7,297 nucleotides of DNA from Spirochaetales bacterium (GTDB taxonomy: Bacteria; Spirochaetota; Spirochaetia; ARS1246): assembly GCA_018644745.1 (NCBI GenBank), contig JABGPX010000590.1, positions 1-7,297 on the forward strand. The letters are read 5' to 3'. A model generated the notes under the pieces. The model was not told the DNA's origin and made no database searches. It saw only the letters and a program-made list of their open reading frames with translations. Positions within the stretch are counted from its first letter, which is position 1, and each line of letters begins with the position of its first letter. Of this stretch, positions 1 to 6,869 are shown piece after piece. The translations under genes were made by a program, and so were the position numbers.

Positions 1-2
1 CG

Positions 3-605
3 GCACTTATGACCGAGACCCGCGTGGCGGAGCACTTTAACGGCGCGTGCTCGAGCGTTCTAAATAATCATTACTTGGCGGATTTGCAGTATGAAGCAAT
101 GAAGGAGATCGGACCGATTGTTTTTAGCGATGCGGATATGAAGTTTGCCGCTGAGGTAAACGCAGGATACCCGAAAGAAAATGCTCTCAAAGTATTCGAT
201 GACTACGATGTTCCTTCCGAACATCAGGACAAAGTAGATGCCGAAAAAAGACTGCCTTTAGTGAGTGAGAATTTTCCTGCGATGGACAAGAAGGTTGTCG
301 GAACAGGATCCACCGATGTTGGCGATGTGAGCAGGATCACACCGCTGTCTATGCTCAGAACGACCTGCTTTTCCAGCGGCGCATCCGGCCATAGTTGGGG
401 CATCACCGCCGCAAGCGGAACTACCATCGGGCATAAGGGGATGATGCACGCAGCGAAAATTATGGCGTGTACGGCCGCAAAGCTCATAGAAGAACCAAAA
501 CATTTTGTGAAGATCCGGGACGAGTTCGATGAAGCAGCGCGGGATAATCCATATCGTAACCCTATACCGGAGCATGTGTTACCCCCTGTCGGAAACTCTT
601 CATAG
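3..605 (+). CDS. AbgB-like M20 family amidohydrolase, C-terminal part (5' end outside window)
   Basis: The reading frame is open to the left edge (Ala-Leu before the first in-window Met at base 9), so the ATG at 9 is probably internal. The roughly 200 visible codons match the C-terminal portion of AbgB-type M20 metallopeptidases, the aminobenzoyl-glutamate utilization subunit B group, which are usually about 430-480 residues. Two family signatures are clear: GSTDVGDVS (bases about 306-332), whose acidic residues belong to the active-site region, and the GHSWGITAASGTTIGHKGM stretch, whose His at 432-434 sits where M20 enzymes have a late metal-ligand His. Known members are cytoplasmic and hydrolyse amide bonds in N-acyl amino acids or p-aminobenzoyl-glutamate. 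The catalytic N-terminal metal ligands and dimerization domain are not visible, so substrate cannot be judged. It lies 99 bases upstream of the next gene on the same strand and may or may not share its transcript. Family call is confident; the specific AbgB reaction is not. Confidence 0.88.
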   Translation, partial: ALMTETRVAEHFNGACSSVLNNHYLADLQYEAMKEIGPIVFSDADMKFAAEVNAGYPKENALKVFDDYDVPSEHQDKVDAEKRLPLVSENFPAMDKKVVGTGSTDVGDVSRITPLSMLRTTCFSSGASGHSWGITAASGTTIGHKGMMHAAKIMACTAAKLIEEPKHFVKIRDEFDEAARDNPYRNPIPEHVLPPVGNSS

Positions 606-637
606 ATCGCAACGCGCACAAATTTCCTGAAGATCCT

Positions 638-652
638 GCGAATCTGGTTCGC
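638..652 (+). other. Small hairpin in the 606-704 gap, not a convincing terminator
   Basis: GCGAA (638-642) and TTCGC (648-652) form a perfect 5-bp stem around a 5-base loop. No run of T follows, so it does not look like an intrinsic terminator. It lies just upstream of the candidate promoter. Nothing else is recognisable in this 99-base gap besides the promoter candidate and the ribosome binding site. Confidence 0.3.
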
Positions 653-681
653 TTATCAAATACGAGATCTTTGTATATCAT
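653..681 (+). promoter_or_regulatory. Candidate sigma70-type promoter ahead of the main operon
   Basis: TTATCA (653-658, 4 of 6 matches to TTGACA) is separated by 17 bases from TATCAT (676-681, 5 of 6 matches to TATAAT). It falls in the only gap near 100 bases and precedes the long downstream gene run. Predicted transcription would start around 687-690, leaving a very short leader before the ribosome binding site at 692. This is a pattern match only. An overlapping TATATC at 674-679 is an alternative -10. Confidence 0.35.
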
Positions 682-691
682 ACATTTCTCG

Positions 692-699
692 AGGGGGTG
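692..699 (+). promoter_or_regulatory. Ribosome binding site for the GxGYxYP gene
   Basis: AGGGGGTG lies 5 bases before the ATG at 705. It is a G-rich Shine-Dalgarno variant and supports 705 over the in-frame Met at codon 7 (base 723), which lacks such a site at the right spacing. Confidence 0.75.
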
Positions 700-704
700 A
701 GAGT

Positions 705-2714
705 ATGAGTGTGGTCCTGGAAATGCGAGGAGCCTGGAAATTCCTTCCCGAAAAAAGCACAGAAATCGGCAGGTTTGGCGCTTCACGGCTCGAGTTCGAT
801 GTTATCGACGATGTAGTTACGATACAGCGAACTCTTGGGCATTTCAAAATGATTGAGAGCATGATCTGCAGGACTGATGGATCTGCACTTACACACACTC
901 CTGCCCATCGGATTATTCCCGAGGCATTTCTATCGGGCATTTATCGAGATTTGGACACCGATTTTACTCTGACCGGTACGTTGCTTCCGGAAGGCGGACT
1001 GAAGATCACCGAAGACTGCATCTTCGTAACATCCCAGGGCAAATCGCCGGCGGAAATAACTCATACTTTTGAACTCGAAGAAGACGGTGAAGTGCTGCGG
1101 CATACAATTCGCAGATCAACCCGGGTAAAGCCGGATGATACAGTTTATTCGTATGCCTTCCAGCGTGAAGATATTCAATATGCATATTCAATGGAACTCG
1201 GCGAAAATTGGGAGATAAACGGAGATCTGCCCGAGCATGCGCTGCTTGTATCGCTACAAGGCGTAGTAAACAAAAAGGGGCCGCGGCTCTATTTTGTGTA
1301 TCCAGGGATATGGGACTTCAAATTCACTCCTGCCGTGTTTGAATTTCTTTCCGAAAAGAAGGGGTTTTGTTTTTCCCGATTGACCGGAATTGAGCAGGCT
1401 GTGAGGGTTTTCAGGAATGATATCCGGGGTTATGTAGTATGGGATACAAAGATAAGAACATCTCTTATTGTGGCATTCACTATTGCCGGGCTCGAGAATG
1501 CAGTGGTGGTGAGCGAGGATGAAGTTGAGCTCATGACAAAAGCCGGTATTCCCCTCGTGGCGGACCTCCGAGATCGGTTTGAGGGTAAACCAGATGTAGA
1601 AATTTACCGGTGGGCCTATGAGTTATATTGGGACAGGTGCAGTAGAGATTACATCGTGTGGCTTGGTGGTGAGCACGGAAAAATAATGAAGCCGGGAGTT
1701 GCTGATTGGGGTATGTATAAGCAGGCCTTTTTTACCGACTTGTCGGCTCGAGAGAGCGATAAGGACGAATACGCACTTGCCGGCAAGCTTCTCGGAGAAC
1801 AGAATCCCCAGTCCTATGTATTTGGATGGCATTCTTACAAGAAAGATACCGAAGATGAGCATGTTACTCTTACCTCGAGTTTTGGGCTCAGAATGGAGGG
1901 GCTCCATTCTCTTCCGAATATGAGCTTTTCGAGCCAGATCCCGGTGAGTAAAGGGTTTGAGTTTAAAAACAATCACAGTGTTGTTCCCGGCGAAATGATA
2001 GTTCCCGAAGAAAAAGTATATGTGGCCTGTGTACAAACCGACTGTCTTGGAATCGGCGCGTGGACCGAGCCGGGAAGGGGTGAAATCCCCTACGCATGGG
2101 AAGTAACCATGAATTGGGTGTGGCTCGCCCCCGCGATGATGGAGTTTTTCTACACCCAGGCCTCACCGTTGGACTACTTCATCGGCGCGCTTTCCGGGCC
2201 TGGATACATGTACCCCAGTGCTATCCCGCGAGAACTGCTTCCCGGACTCATCAAAGATGCCGCGGAGCTCATGAAAAAACTGGATCTAAATGTGTTCGAT
2301 ATCATGGATTTTTCGAAACTTCTCGCTGTGCGCGGAACCCCGGATCTTACTCCCGACTTGGTGGATGCGTATTATGAAAATATGCCGGACGCCCTGGGTT
2401 TTATAAACGGTTATTTTCCGGCCCATACTTTTACGGTTAAGGAAGGCAGGCCTTTTGTCTCGTTTGATTATTATCTGTCACCTACCCGGCCGGAGAAAGA
2501 CGCAACCGCGGATATTCAAGAGCTGGCCGCGGTTAACTCTAAGCGTCCTTATTTTCTACTGATTCATGTGCGGAATTTTTCTGATATCCGCAGAGTAATT
2601 AGAATCGTGAACGATCTGCCCGACGGTTTCGAGGTTATTGCTCTTGATAAGTTCCTTACAATGGCGGGTGAGAACTGGACATTCGGCGAGTGGTTCGCTG
2701 ATGATGACGAATAG
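705..2714 (+). CDS. GxGYxYP-family protein with extra N-terminal beta-rich domain
   Basis: The 669-residue product carries the signature that names the GxGYxYP family: GPGYMYP at residues 498-504. A second family landmark, LQGVVNKKGPRLYF at residues 184-197, marks the start of the GxGYxYP N-terminal domain. Family members are putative glycoside hydrolases or carbohydrate-active proteins, and no reaction is firmly established to my knowledge. Residues about 1-150 precede the family domains and look like alternating beta strands beginning GAWKF (Trp-11), loosely resembling a lipocalin-like barrel; this is inference from pattern. From memory, many relatives have an Asp-Gly-Asp-Asn motif upstream of the signature; here the corresponding stretch reads QTDCLGIGAW (Asp-446), so it looks altered. 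There is no signal peptide or lipobox (the protein starts MSVVLEMRGAWKF), although many family members are exported. The stop is 14 bases before the next gene, which places it in the operon. Family assignment is confident; enzymatic function is unknown. Confidence 0.85.
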   Translation: MSVVLEMRGAWKFLPEKSTEIGRFGASRLEFDVIDDVVTIQRTLGHFKMIESMICRTDGSALTHTPAHRIIPEAFLSGIYRDLDTDFTLTGTLLPEGGLKITEDCIFVTSQGKSPAEITHTFELEEDGEVLRHTIRRSTRVKPDDTVYSYAFQREDIQYAYSMELGENWEINGDLPEHALLVSLQGVVNKKGPRLYFVYPGIWDFKFTPAVFEFLSEKKGFCFSRLTGIEQAVRVFRNDIRGYVVWDTKIRTSLIVAFTIAGLENAVVVSEDEVELMTKAGIPLVADLRDRFEGKPDVEIYRWAYELYWDRCSRDYIVWLGGEHGKIMKPGVADWGMYKQAFFTDLSARESDKDEYALAGKLLGEQNPQSYVFGWHSYKKDTEDEHVTLTSSFGLRMEGLHSLPNMSFSSQIPVSKGFEFKNNHSVVPGEMIVPEEKVYVACVQTDCLGIGAWTEPGRGEIPYAWEVTMNWVWLAPAMMEFFYTQASPLDYFIGALSGPGYMYPSAIPRELLPGLIKDAAELMKKLDLNVFDIMDFSKLLAVRGTPDLTPDLVDAYYENMPDALGFINGYFPAHTFTVKEGRPFVSFDYYLSPTRPEKDATADIQELAAVNSKRPYFLLIHVRNFSDIRRVIRIVNDLPDGFEVIALDKFLTMAGENWTFGEWFADDDE

Positions 2715-2716
2715 TC

Positions 2717-2724
2717 GGGGAGGA
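2717..2724 (+). promoter_or_regulatory. Ribosome binding site for the Gfo/Idh/MocA gene
   Basis: GGGGAGGA lies 4 bases before the ATG at 2729, within the 14-base gap after the upstream stop. It fixes the start codon. Confidence 0.8.
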
Positions 2725-2728
2725 CAGA

Positions 2729-3829
2729 ATGGATAAAGTTCGAATCGGTATTATAGGTGTCGGACAAATTGCCAAGCAGCATCTAAAGACTTATTCCGAG
2801 ATTGCAGACGCTGAGGTTATTGCGGCCTGCGACATTAATTCAGCTGAACTCGAAAGGGTCTGTGAGCAGTTTGCTATTCCGAACAGCTGCACGGATATCA
2901 GCCGCATGCTCGAACGTGATGATTTGGACGCGGTTGATATCTGTTTACATAACAACTTGCATATGCCTGCTACCGTCGCTGTTCTTGAGTCGGGGAAGCA
3001 CGCATATTGCGAAAAACCGATAGCCGGGACTTATGCGGACGGGAAAAAGATGCTCGATGCCGCCGAGGCCGCAGGGAAAAAGCTGCATATCCAGCTCTCG
3101 ACACTGTATGCAAGCGAGACAAAGGCAGCCAAAACCCTTATCGATGCCGGCGAAATTGGTGCCCCCTATCATGCCCGCTCGACAGGATTCAGGAGACGAG
3201 GCAGACCCTATGTCGACGGTTACGGGTCTATGACTTTTGTTCAGAAAGAAAACTCCGGCGGCGGCGCCATGTTCGACATGGGGGTATATCATATCGCGCA
3301 GCTCGTCTACCTTTTAAATCTTCCCGAGGTAGAGCGGGTAAGCGGCAAAGTGTATCAGGAGATACCGCTGGATAAAACCCGTCAGGCTGAGAGCGGGTAC
3401 AATGTGGAAGAAATGGGTGTCGGGCTCGTTCGATTCAAAGGCGGTTTGACTCTGGATATCGTTGAATCCTGGGCAGTCATGCTCGACGGATTCGAAGGGT
3501 CGTGTATCATCGGGCCAACAGGCGGGATCAGGCTCGATCCTTTCAGCTTTCATTCTACTTTCAATGACCTGGATATGAACTCGAGCTTTGATCTCAAATA
3601 TATGGAATACCGTCGCCATCAGCTCGGACCTGACGGCGATGCATATGATAGCTCTCAGGCACACTGGATTGCGGCACTTCAAAGCAGAGTAAACCTCATC
3701 CCGACTTCTAAGATAGCTCTTTCCACTATGCTGATTCAAGAGGGAATATATCTTTCGGATAAGCTTGGGCGTGAGGTATCATCCGACGAAATAACGGCAT
3801 CTTCTACATCAACGGATTTGAAAATTTAG
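2729..3829 (+). CDS. Gfo/Idh/MocA family NAD(P)-dependent oxidoreductase
   Basis: The 366-residue length is typical of the family. The N-terminal Rossmann fold opens with RIGIIGVGQIA (G10-x-G12-x-x-A15), and the second strand ends in Asp-35 (AACD), which favours NAD(H) over NADP(H). The catalytic Lys of the EKPIAG motif is Lys-96. The C-terminal sheet domain contains GGGAMFDMGVYHIAQL with Asp-183 and His-188, at the place where the family has its second active-site motif. Members oxidise or epimerise sugars, inositols and related polyols, and some act in glycoside cleavage by an oxidation-elimination mechanism. No signal peptide is present, so it is cytoplasmic. It sits between the GxGYxYP and rubrerythrin-like genes with gaps of 14 and 8 bases, so it is almost certainly in the same transcript. 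The likely role is oxidation of the sugar part of the pathway substrate. The exact substrate cannot be read from the sequence. Confidence 0.93.
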   Translation: MDKVRIGIIGVGQIAKQHLKTYSEIADAEVIAACDINSAELERVCEQFAIPNSCTDISRMLERDDLDAVDICLHNNLHMPATVAVLESGKHAYCEKPIAGTYADGKKMLDAAEAAGKKLHIQLSTLYASETKAAKTLIDAGEIGAPYHARSTGFRRRGRPYVDGYGSMTFVQKENSGGGAMFDMGVYHIAQLVYLLNLPEVERVSGKVYQEIPLDKTRQAESGYNVEEMGVGLVRFKGGLTLDIVESWAVMLDGFEGSCIIGPTGGIRLDPFSFHSTFNDLDMNSSFDLKYMEYRRHQLGPDGDAYDSSQAHWIAALQSRVNLIPTSKIALSTMLIQEGIYLSDKLGREVSSDEITASSTSTDLKI

Positions 3830-3834
3830 GAGGA
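3827..3834 (+). promoter_or_regulatory. Ribosome binding site overlapping the previous stop codon
   Basis: TAGGAGGA includes the TAG stop of the oxidoreductase gene (3827-3829) and lies 3 bases before the ATG at 3838. The close packing suggests translational coupling of the two genes. Confidence 0.75.
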
Positions 3835-3837
3835 TCT

Positions 3838-4302
3838 ATGGCACATCCCGGTTCAGATTTTTTGGTTACAGCTATCCATAGCGAGATTGTCGCGAGGGAC
3901 GCCTATATTGCCATAGGCTACAAAATTGATGTCGAGGGCGGGAAGAAGGTGATGAAAGCCATGGCCGCCGAAGAGGATGAGCATCGTCATCTTCTGGCCG
4001 GCAGATACAAAACTCTCACGGGGAAGGATTTTATATATAATCCGGATTTGAAACCAGGTCCGGATTTCTCTTTTATCGAGAAAAGTACCTTTGGCCGCAC
4101 CGATGCGTTGGAAGCTCTTCGTCTTGCTCTTGGAGCAGAGGAGGATGCGATTCGATTCTATTCCGGTGAGCTTGAGAAGGCAGCCGATCGATCAGATGTT
4201 AAAATGCTGAATACTCTTATTCGGTTTGAGCGGGGGCACAAGAAAAAGCTCGAGAAAGAGATTAAGCGCCTGCAGACAAAGAATCATTGGAACCTATCCT
4301 AG
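3838..4302 (+). CDS. Rubrerythrin-like ferritin-fold diiron protein (no rubredoxin domain)
   Basis: The 154-residue protein has the four-helix ferritin-like pattern. Candidate diiron ligands are Glu-16 (helix A, SEIVARDAY), Glu-46 and His-49 (helix B, EEDEHRHLL), Glu-101 or Glu-102 (helix C, GAEEDAIRFY), and Glu-131 and His-134 (helix D, FERGHKKKLEKE). This repeated E-xx-H layout is characteristic of rubrerythrins. The C-terminal rubredoxin domain with its Cys pairs is absent, and there is no cysteine in the protein at all. Full rubrerythrins reduce peroxide in anaerobes. Stand-alone ferritin-like domains may do the same with an external electron donor, or may oxidise other substrates. It is cytoplasmic by lack of a signal sequence. 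Its place inside a catabolic operon, 8 bases after the oxidoreductase, could mean oxidative protection or a less usual catalytic role. Family assignment is solid; physiological role is inference. Confidence 0.85.
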   Translation: MAHPGSDFLVTAIHSEIVARDAYIAIGYKIDVEGGKKVMKAMAAEEDEHRHLLAGRYKTLTGKDFIYNPDLKPGPDFSFIEKSTFGRTDALEALRLALGAEEDAIRFYSGELEKAADRSDVKMLNTLIRFERGHKKKLEKEIKRLQTKNHWNLS

Positions 4303-4362
4303 AGGCGGTTGATAATACCCTCTATATATTGACATATTGGAAGCTGCAGCTGAGGAGGTACC
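4303..4362 (+). promoter_or_regulatory. 60-base gap with weak promoter-like and palindromic elements
   Basis: This is the longest gap inside the run from 705 onward. TTGATA (4309-4314) and CATATT (4333-4338) are 18 bases apart and could form a weak internal promoter. A 10-base perfect palindrome AGCTGCAGCT occupies 4342-4351, immediately before the Shine-Dalgarno. AGAGG (4301-4305) can pair with CCTCT (4319-4323) in a weak stem that begins in the upstream stop codon. None is strong enough to claim function; read-through from upstream is the simpler model. Confidence 0.25.
4352..4359 (+). promoter_or_regulatory. Strong ribosome binding site for the NagA-like gene
   Basis: GAGGAGGT, close to the full anti-Shine-Dalgarno complement, lies 3 bases before the ATG at 4363. 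It suggests high translation of this gene and the two genes coupled to it. Confidence 0.8.
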
Positions 4363-5565
4363 ATGGCTGAGAGTATTTACCTAAAGGGAGGAGACCTGAT
4401 CCTCGAAGACAGGGTTTCCGAAAAAACTGATTTATTGATTAAGGACGGCACGATAGCCGCAATAGGAAGAGAGCTTTCGGCTCAAACCGATCTTTCTGGA
4501 GTGAAAGAAATAGACGCTTCAGGACATTATATCGGGCCGGGTTATATCGACATGCATGTTCACGGTACAAGGGAGTTTCTCATTGACCGCGGCGCCAATG
4601 ATCTCGCCGGCATGTGCAGCACCCTACCGGAGTACGGCGTGACGGGATTTTTGCCGACAGTGCTCCCATTGGTACCCGGCAAGGATACAGCGCTGCTGAA
4701 ATCTCTCGCCAAGGTTCAGAGCACCGGTGCTTCGATGCTCGGATTCTTTTTAGAAGGTCCATTTGTGGCTCTTACCGGCGCGATTCCCCCGGACGCACTT
4801 GGTTCCCCAACCCGCAAGCGGATCGAGAGTCTCATCGACGCGGTGAAACCTTATAGGGCCATTTTCGCAGTTTCACCGGACCTAAAAGGAGTAATTGATC
4901 TTATTCCGCTTATGGCGAATCAGGATGCAGCAAGCCGCACCGCGGTTTTCATGACACACACAGCGGCAAGCGTGAAGGAGACTCAGGACGGCATCGCCGC
5001 CGGAATAAGTCACGCTACTCATTTCTATGATGTTTTCCCTGCCCCAGAGGAGACTGATCCGGGCGTTCGACCGTGCGGTGCCGTTGAGGCCATTCTTGCC
5101 GATCCTACGGTAAGTGTGGATTTCATCCTCGATGGTGAGCATGTCGATCCGATCGCCGTGAAGATGGCCCTGGAATGCAAAGGACCCGGCGGCGTGTGCC
5201 TGGTGACCGACGCCAACCTGGGCGCCGCGCTTCCTCCTGGAAAATACGATGGGCTTGGCGGCCAACAGATAGAGTTTGCTTATGCCGGTGCGCCTGCGCG
5301 AATCTGCGGCAGTGTTCATAACGCCGGCAGCCTTGCGGGCAGCGGGCTTACCATGGACCGGGCCGTCCGAAACGCGGTTTCCATGGTATCCGCGGATATT
5401 CCTCAAGCAGTCAGAATGGGGGCGACGAATCCTGCAAAAGTTGTCGGCATGGAGAGCAGCAAAGGAAGCATCAAACTCGGATACGACGCTGATGTTCTAA
5501 TCCTCGATCGGGAATTGAATGTTCAAACTACCTTTGTACAGGGAAAATCGGTCTTCTCGGCATGA
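4363..5565 (+). CDS. NagA-like amidohydrolase (N-acetylglucosamine-6-phosphate deacetylase family, divergent)
   Basis: The 400-residue amidohydrolase-superfamily protein follows the NagA plan. It has a small N-terminal beta domain, HxH at 65-67 in GYIDMHVHG, the metal-ligand Glu-131 in FFLEGPF, metal His-199 (MTHTAAS) and His-220 (ATHFYD), His-260 in DGEHV, and the catalytic Asp-283 in LVTDA. The C-terminal ATNPAKVVGMESSKGSIKLGYDADVLILD is classic for the superfamily. NagA removes acetyl from GlcNAc-6-phosphate in the cytoplasm. Here, however, the canonical NAM after the metal His is replaced by DVF, the GREPG segment with the phosphate-contacting Arg reads ETDPG, and the His after the EGP loop (usually GAH or GTH) is Ile (TGAIP). 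The chemistry, hydrolysis of an N-acyl bond, is likely kept, but the substrate is probably not a simple 6-phospho sugar. The stop overlaps the next start by ATGA. Family confidence is high, strict NagA function low. Confidence 0.85.
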   Translation: MAESIYLKGGDLILEDRVSEKTDLLIKDGTIAAIGRELSAQTDLSGVKEIDASGHYIGPGYIDMHVHGTREFLIDRGANDLAGMCSTLPEYGVTGFLPTVLPLVPGKDTALLKSLAKVQSTGASMLGFFLEGPFVALTGAIPPDALGSPTRKRIESLIDAVKPYRAIFAVSPDLKGVIDLIPLMANQDAASRTAVFMTHTAASVKETQDGIAAGISHATHFYDVFPAPEETDPGVRPCGAVEAILADPTVSVDFILDGEHVDPIAVKMALECKGPGGVCLVTDANLGAALPPGKYDGLGGQQIEFAYAGAPARICGSVHNAGSLAGSGLTMDRAVRNAVSMVSADIPQAVRMGATNPAKVVGMESSKGSIKLGYDADVLILDRELNVQTTFVQGKSVFSA

Positions 5566-6869
5566 GTATACTGAAAGCGGGTGCCGCACAGGCTGAGATT
5601 ACACCTATAGATTCACAGTTCCTTCGCGGTTATCCTCATGTAGAGCGTTACAGTACCGGGGTGCACGATCCGCTGCTGTCCGCGGCGCTCTATTTAGAGA
5701 GAGCGGATGAGAAGGTCCTTATCATCTCGAACGATATTGTAAATTTCACCAAAGATCAGGTCAGGTTGATTCGTAAGGCAATTGCCGAGATTGTTCCGAT
5801 ACAACCGGCAAGAATACTTATTTCTGCAAGTCATACTCATTCCGGTCCGACTATGGTAAACAACCTGAGTAATCACGCCGATTCGGCGGTTCCCGATCCC
5901 GATCCGGCTTATATCGAACTGAATCGTAAAGGAATAGTCGCAGCGGCAGCCGCGGCATATAAAAACGCGGTAGAAGCCGAATTGTTTTTCTGCGTAGCTG
6001 ACGGCAGCGGTGTCGGGACAAATCGAAGAGATCCCTCCGGCGTATCCGACCCGGAAGTGCCTGTGCTGCTCGCCAAGAACAAAGACGGAGCGCCGATCTG
6101 CTGTATGATCTGCTGCAATATGCATCCCACGGTGCTCCATGAGGACTCCAAACTGGTCAGCGCCGATTTCCCGGGAGCTGCAAGACAGTATCTGCGAGAC
6201 CAGGTTCTCGGCTCTGATTGCACCGTGCTTTATCATATGGGTCCGGCCGGGAACCAGAGTCCTCGTCATGTAACCAGGAGCAATACGTTTGAGGAATCTG
6301 ACCGGCTCGGAGTCATTCTCGGGAAAGCTGTCGAAGAAGCTTTGAAGTCAGCGCAGCCCCTTGCGTCGAGGGAGCTTCAATTTCTCTCATGTGAAGTTGA
6401 GCTAACTCCGAGGGTCTTTCTCGATGTCTCGGCGGCGGAAGCGCGGCTTACCGATGTACTGGAGCGTTTTGAGAAGTTGAAAGCCGACGGCGCCCCGTCT
6501 CAGACAGTGCGGACCGCCGAGTGCGACTGGTTTGGAGCCGAAGAGGCTCTTACTCTTGCGCGAGCCCAGCAGAATGGATTGCTGGAAAGGGTCACGAACG
6601 CATCTATGCCCGCGGAAATTCAGATTATAAAAATAGGCGAGATGAATTTTGCCGCATGGCCTTGTGAAATATTTGTCGAACATGGACTCAGCCTGAAGTC
6701 GAAATGTGAGAATACCTATGTTATTTCACTGGCGAATGGCGAATCTCAAGGTTATATCGTAACAGAGGAAGCGGAGGCTGAAGGCGGATACGAAGCTTCA
6801 AACGGGATGTTTACCGCGGAGAGCGGCAGGATACTAGTCGAAGCGACTGCGAGGTTATTAGGACGATGA
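5562..6869 (+). CDS. Neutral/alkaline non-lysosomal ceramidase family protein
   Basis: The 435-residue product begins ILKAGAAQAEITP, the usual opening of the neutral ceramidase N-terminal domain, and contains the zinc-site motif SASHTHSGPT with His-91 and His-93. A further metal-type His is His-188 in CNMHPTVL. The GPAGNQSPRHV segment (Gly-230 to Val-237) matches the family's GNxSP active-site loop. Eukaryotic and some bacterial members cleave the amide bond of ceramide, but many short bacterial homologues like this one sit in carbohydrate operons and have no demonstrated substrate. It lacks a signal peptide and the C-terminal Ig-like domain of true ceramidases, which are markedly longer. The start is fixed by the N-terminal match and by the ATGA overlap with the preceding stop; no good Shine-Dalgarno is visible, so translation probably depends on coupling. 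It likewise overlaps the following sulfatase by ATGA. Amide or ester hydrolysis in the cytoplasm is the best guess. Confidence 0.85.
   Translation: MSILKAGAAQAEITPIDSQFLRGYPHVERYSTGVHDPLLSAALYLERADEKVLIISNDIVNFTKDQVRLIRKAIAEIVPIQPARILISASHTHSGPTMVNNLSNHADSAVPDPDPAYIELNRKGIVAAAAAAYKNAVEAELFFCVADGSGVGTNRRDPSGVSDPEVPVLLAKNKDGAPICCMICCNMHPTVLHEDSKLVSADFPGAARQYLRDQVLGSDCTVLYHMGPAGNQSPRHVTRSNTFEESDRLGVILGKAVEEALKSAQPLASRELQFLSCEVELTPRVFLDVSAAEARLTDVLERFEKLKADGAPSQTVRTAECDWFGAEEALTLARAQQNGLLERVTNASMPAEIQIIKIGEMNFAAWPCEIFVEHGLSLKSKCENTYVISLANGESQGYIVTEEAEAEGGYEASNGMFTAESGRILVEATARLLGR

Noticed and set aside
9..605. ATG at base 9 as the true start of a short 198-residue protein
   Set aside because: The frame continues to the left edge and the visible part corresponds only to the C-terminal portion of an M20 enzyme, so the gene almost certainly starts upstream of the window.
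638..652. Hairpin after the AbgB-like gene as a transcription terminator
   Set aside because: The stem is only 5 bp and no T-run follows, so an intrinsic terminator cannot be claimed.
4329..4357. Perfect TTGACA (4329-4334) as a promoter -35 element
   Set aside because: The place for a -10 element 16-18 bases downstream is the purine-rich Shine-Dalgarno, with no resemblance to TATAAT.
4882..5406. Minus-strand open frame of 174 codons opposite the NagA-like gene
   Set aside because: Antisense to a gene with intact catalytic motifs; no domain recognised in the translation.
5694..6269. Long minus-strand open frame of 191 codons opposite the ceramidase-family gene
   Set aside because: It lies wholly inside a gene with clear family motifs, shows no recognisable domain of its own and low-complexity composition typical of antisense shadows.
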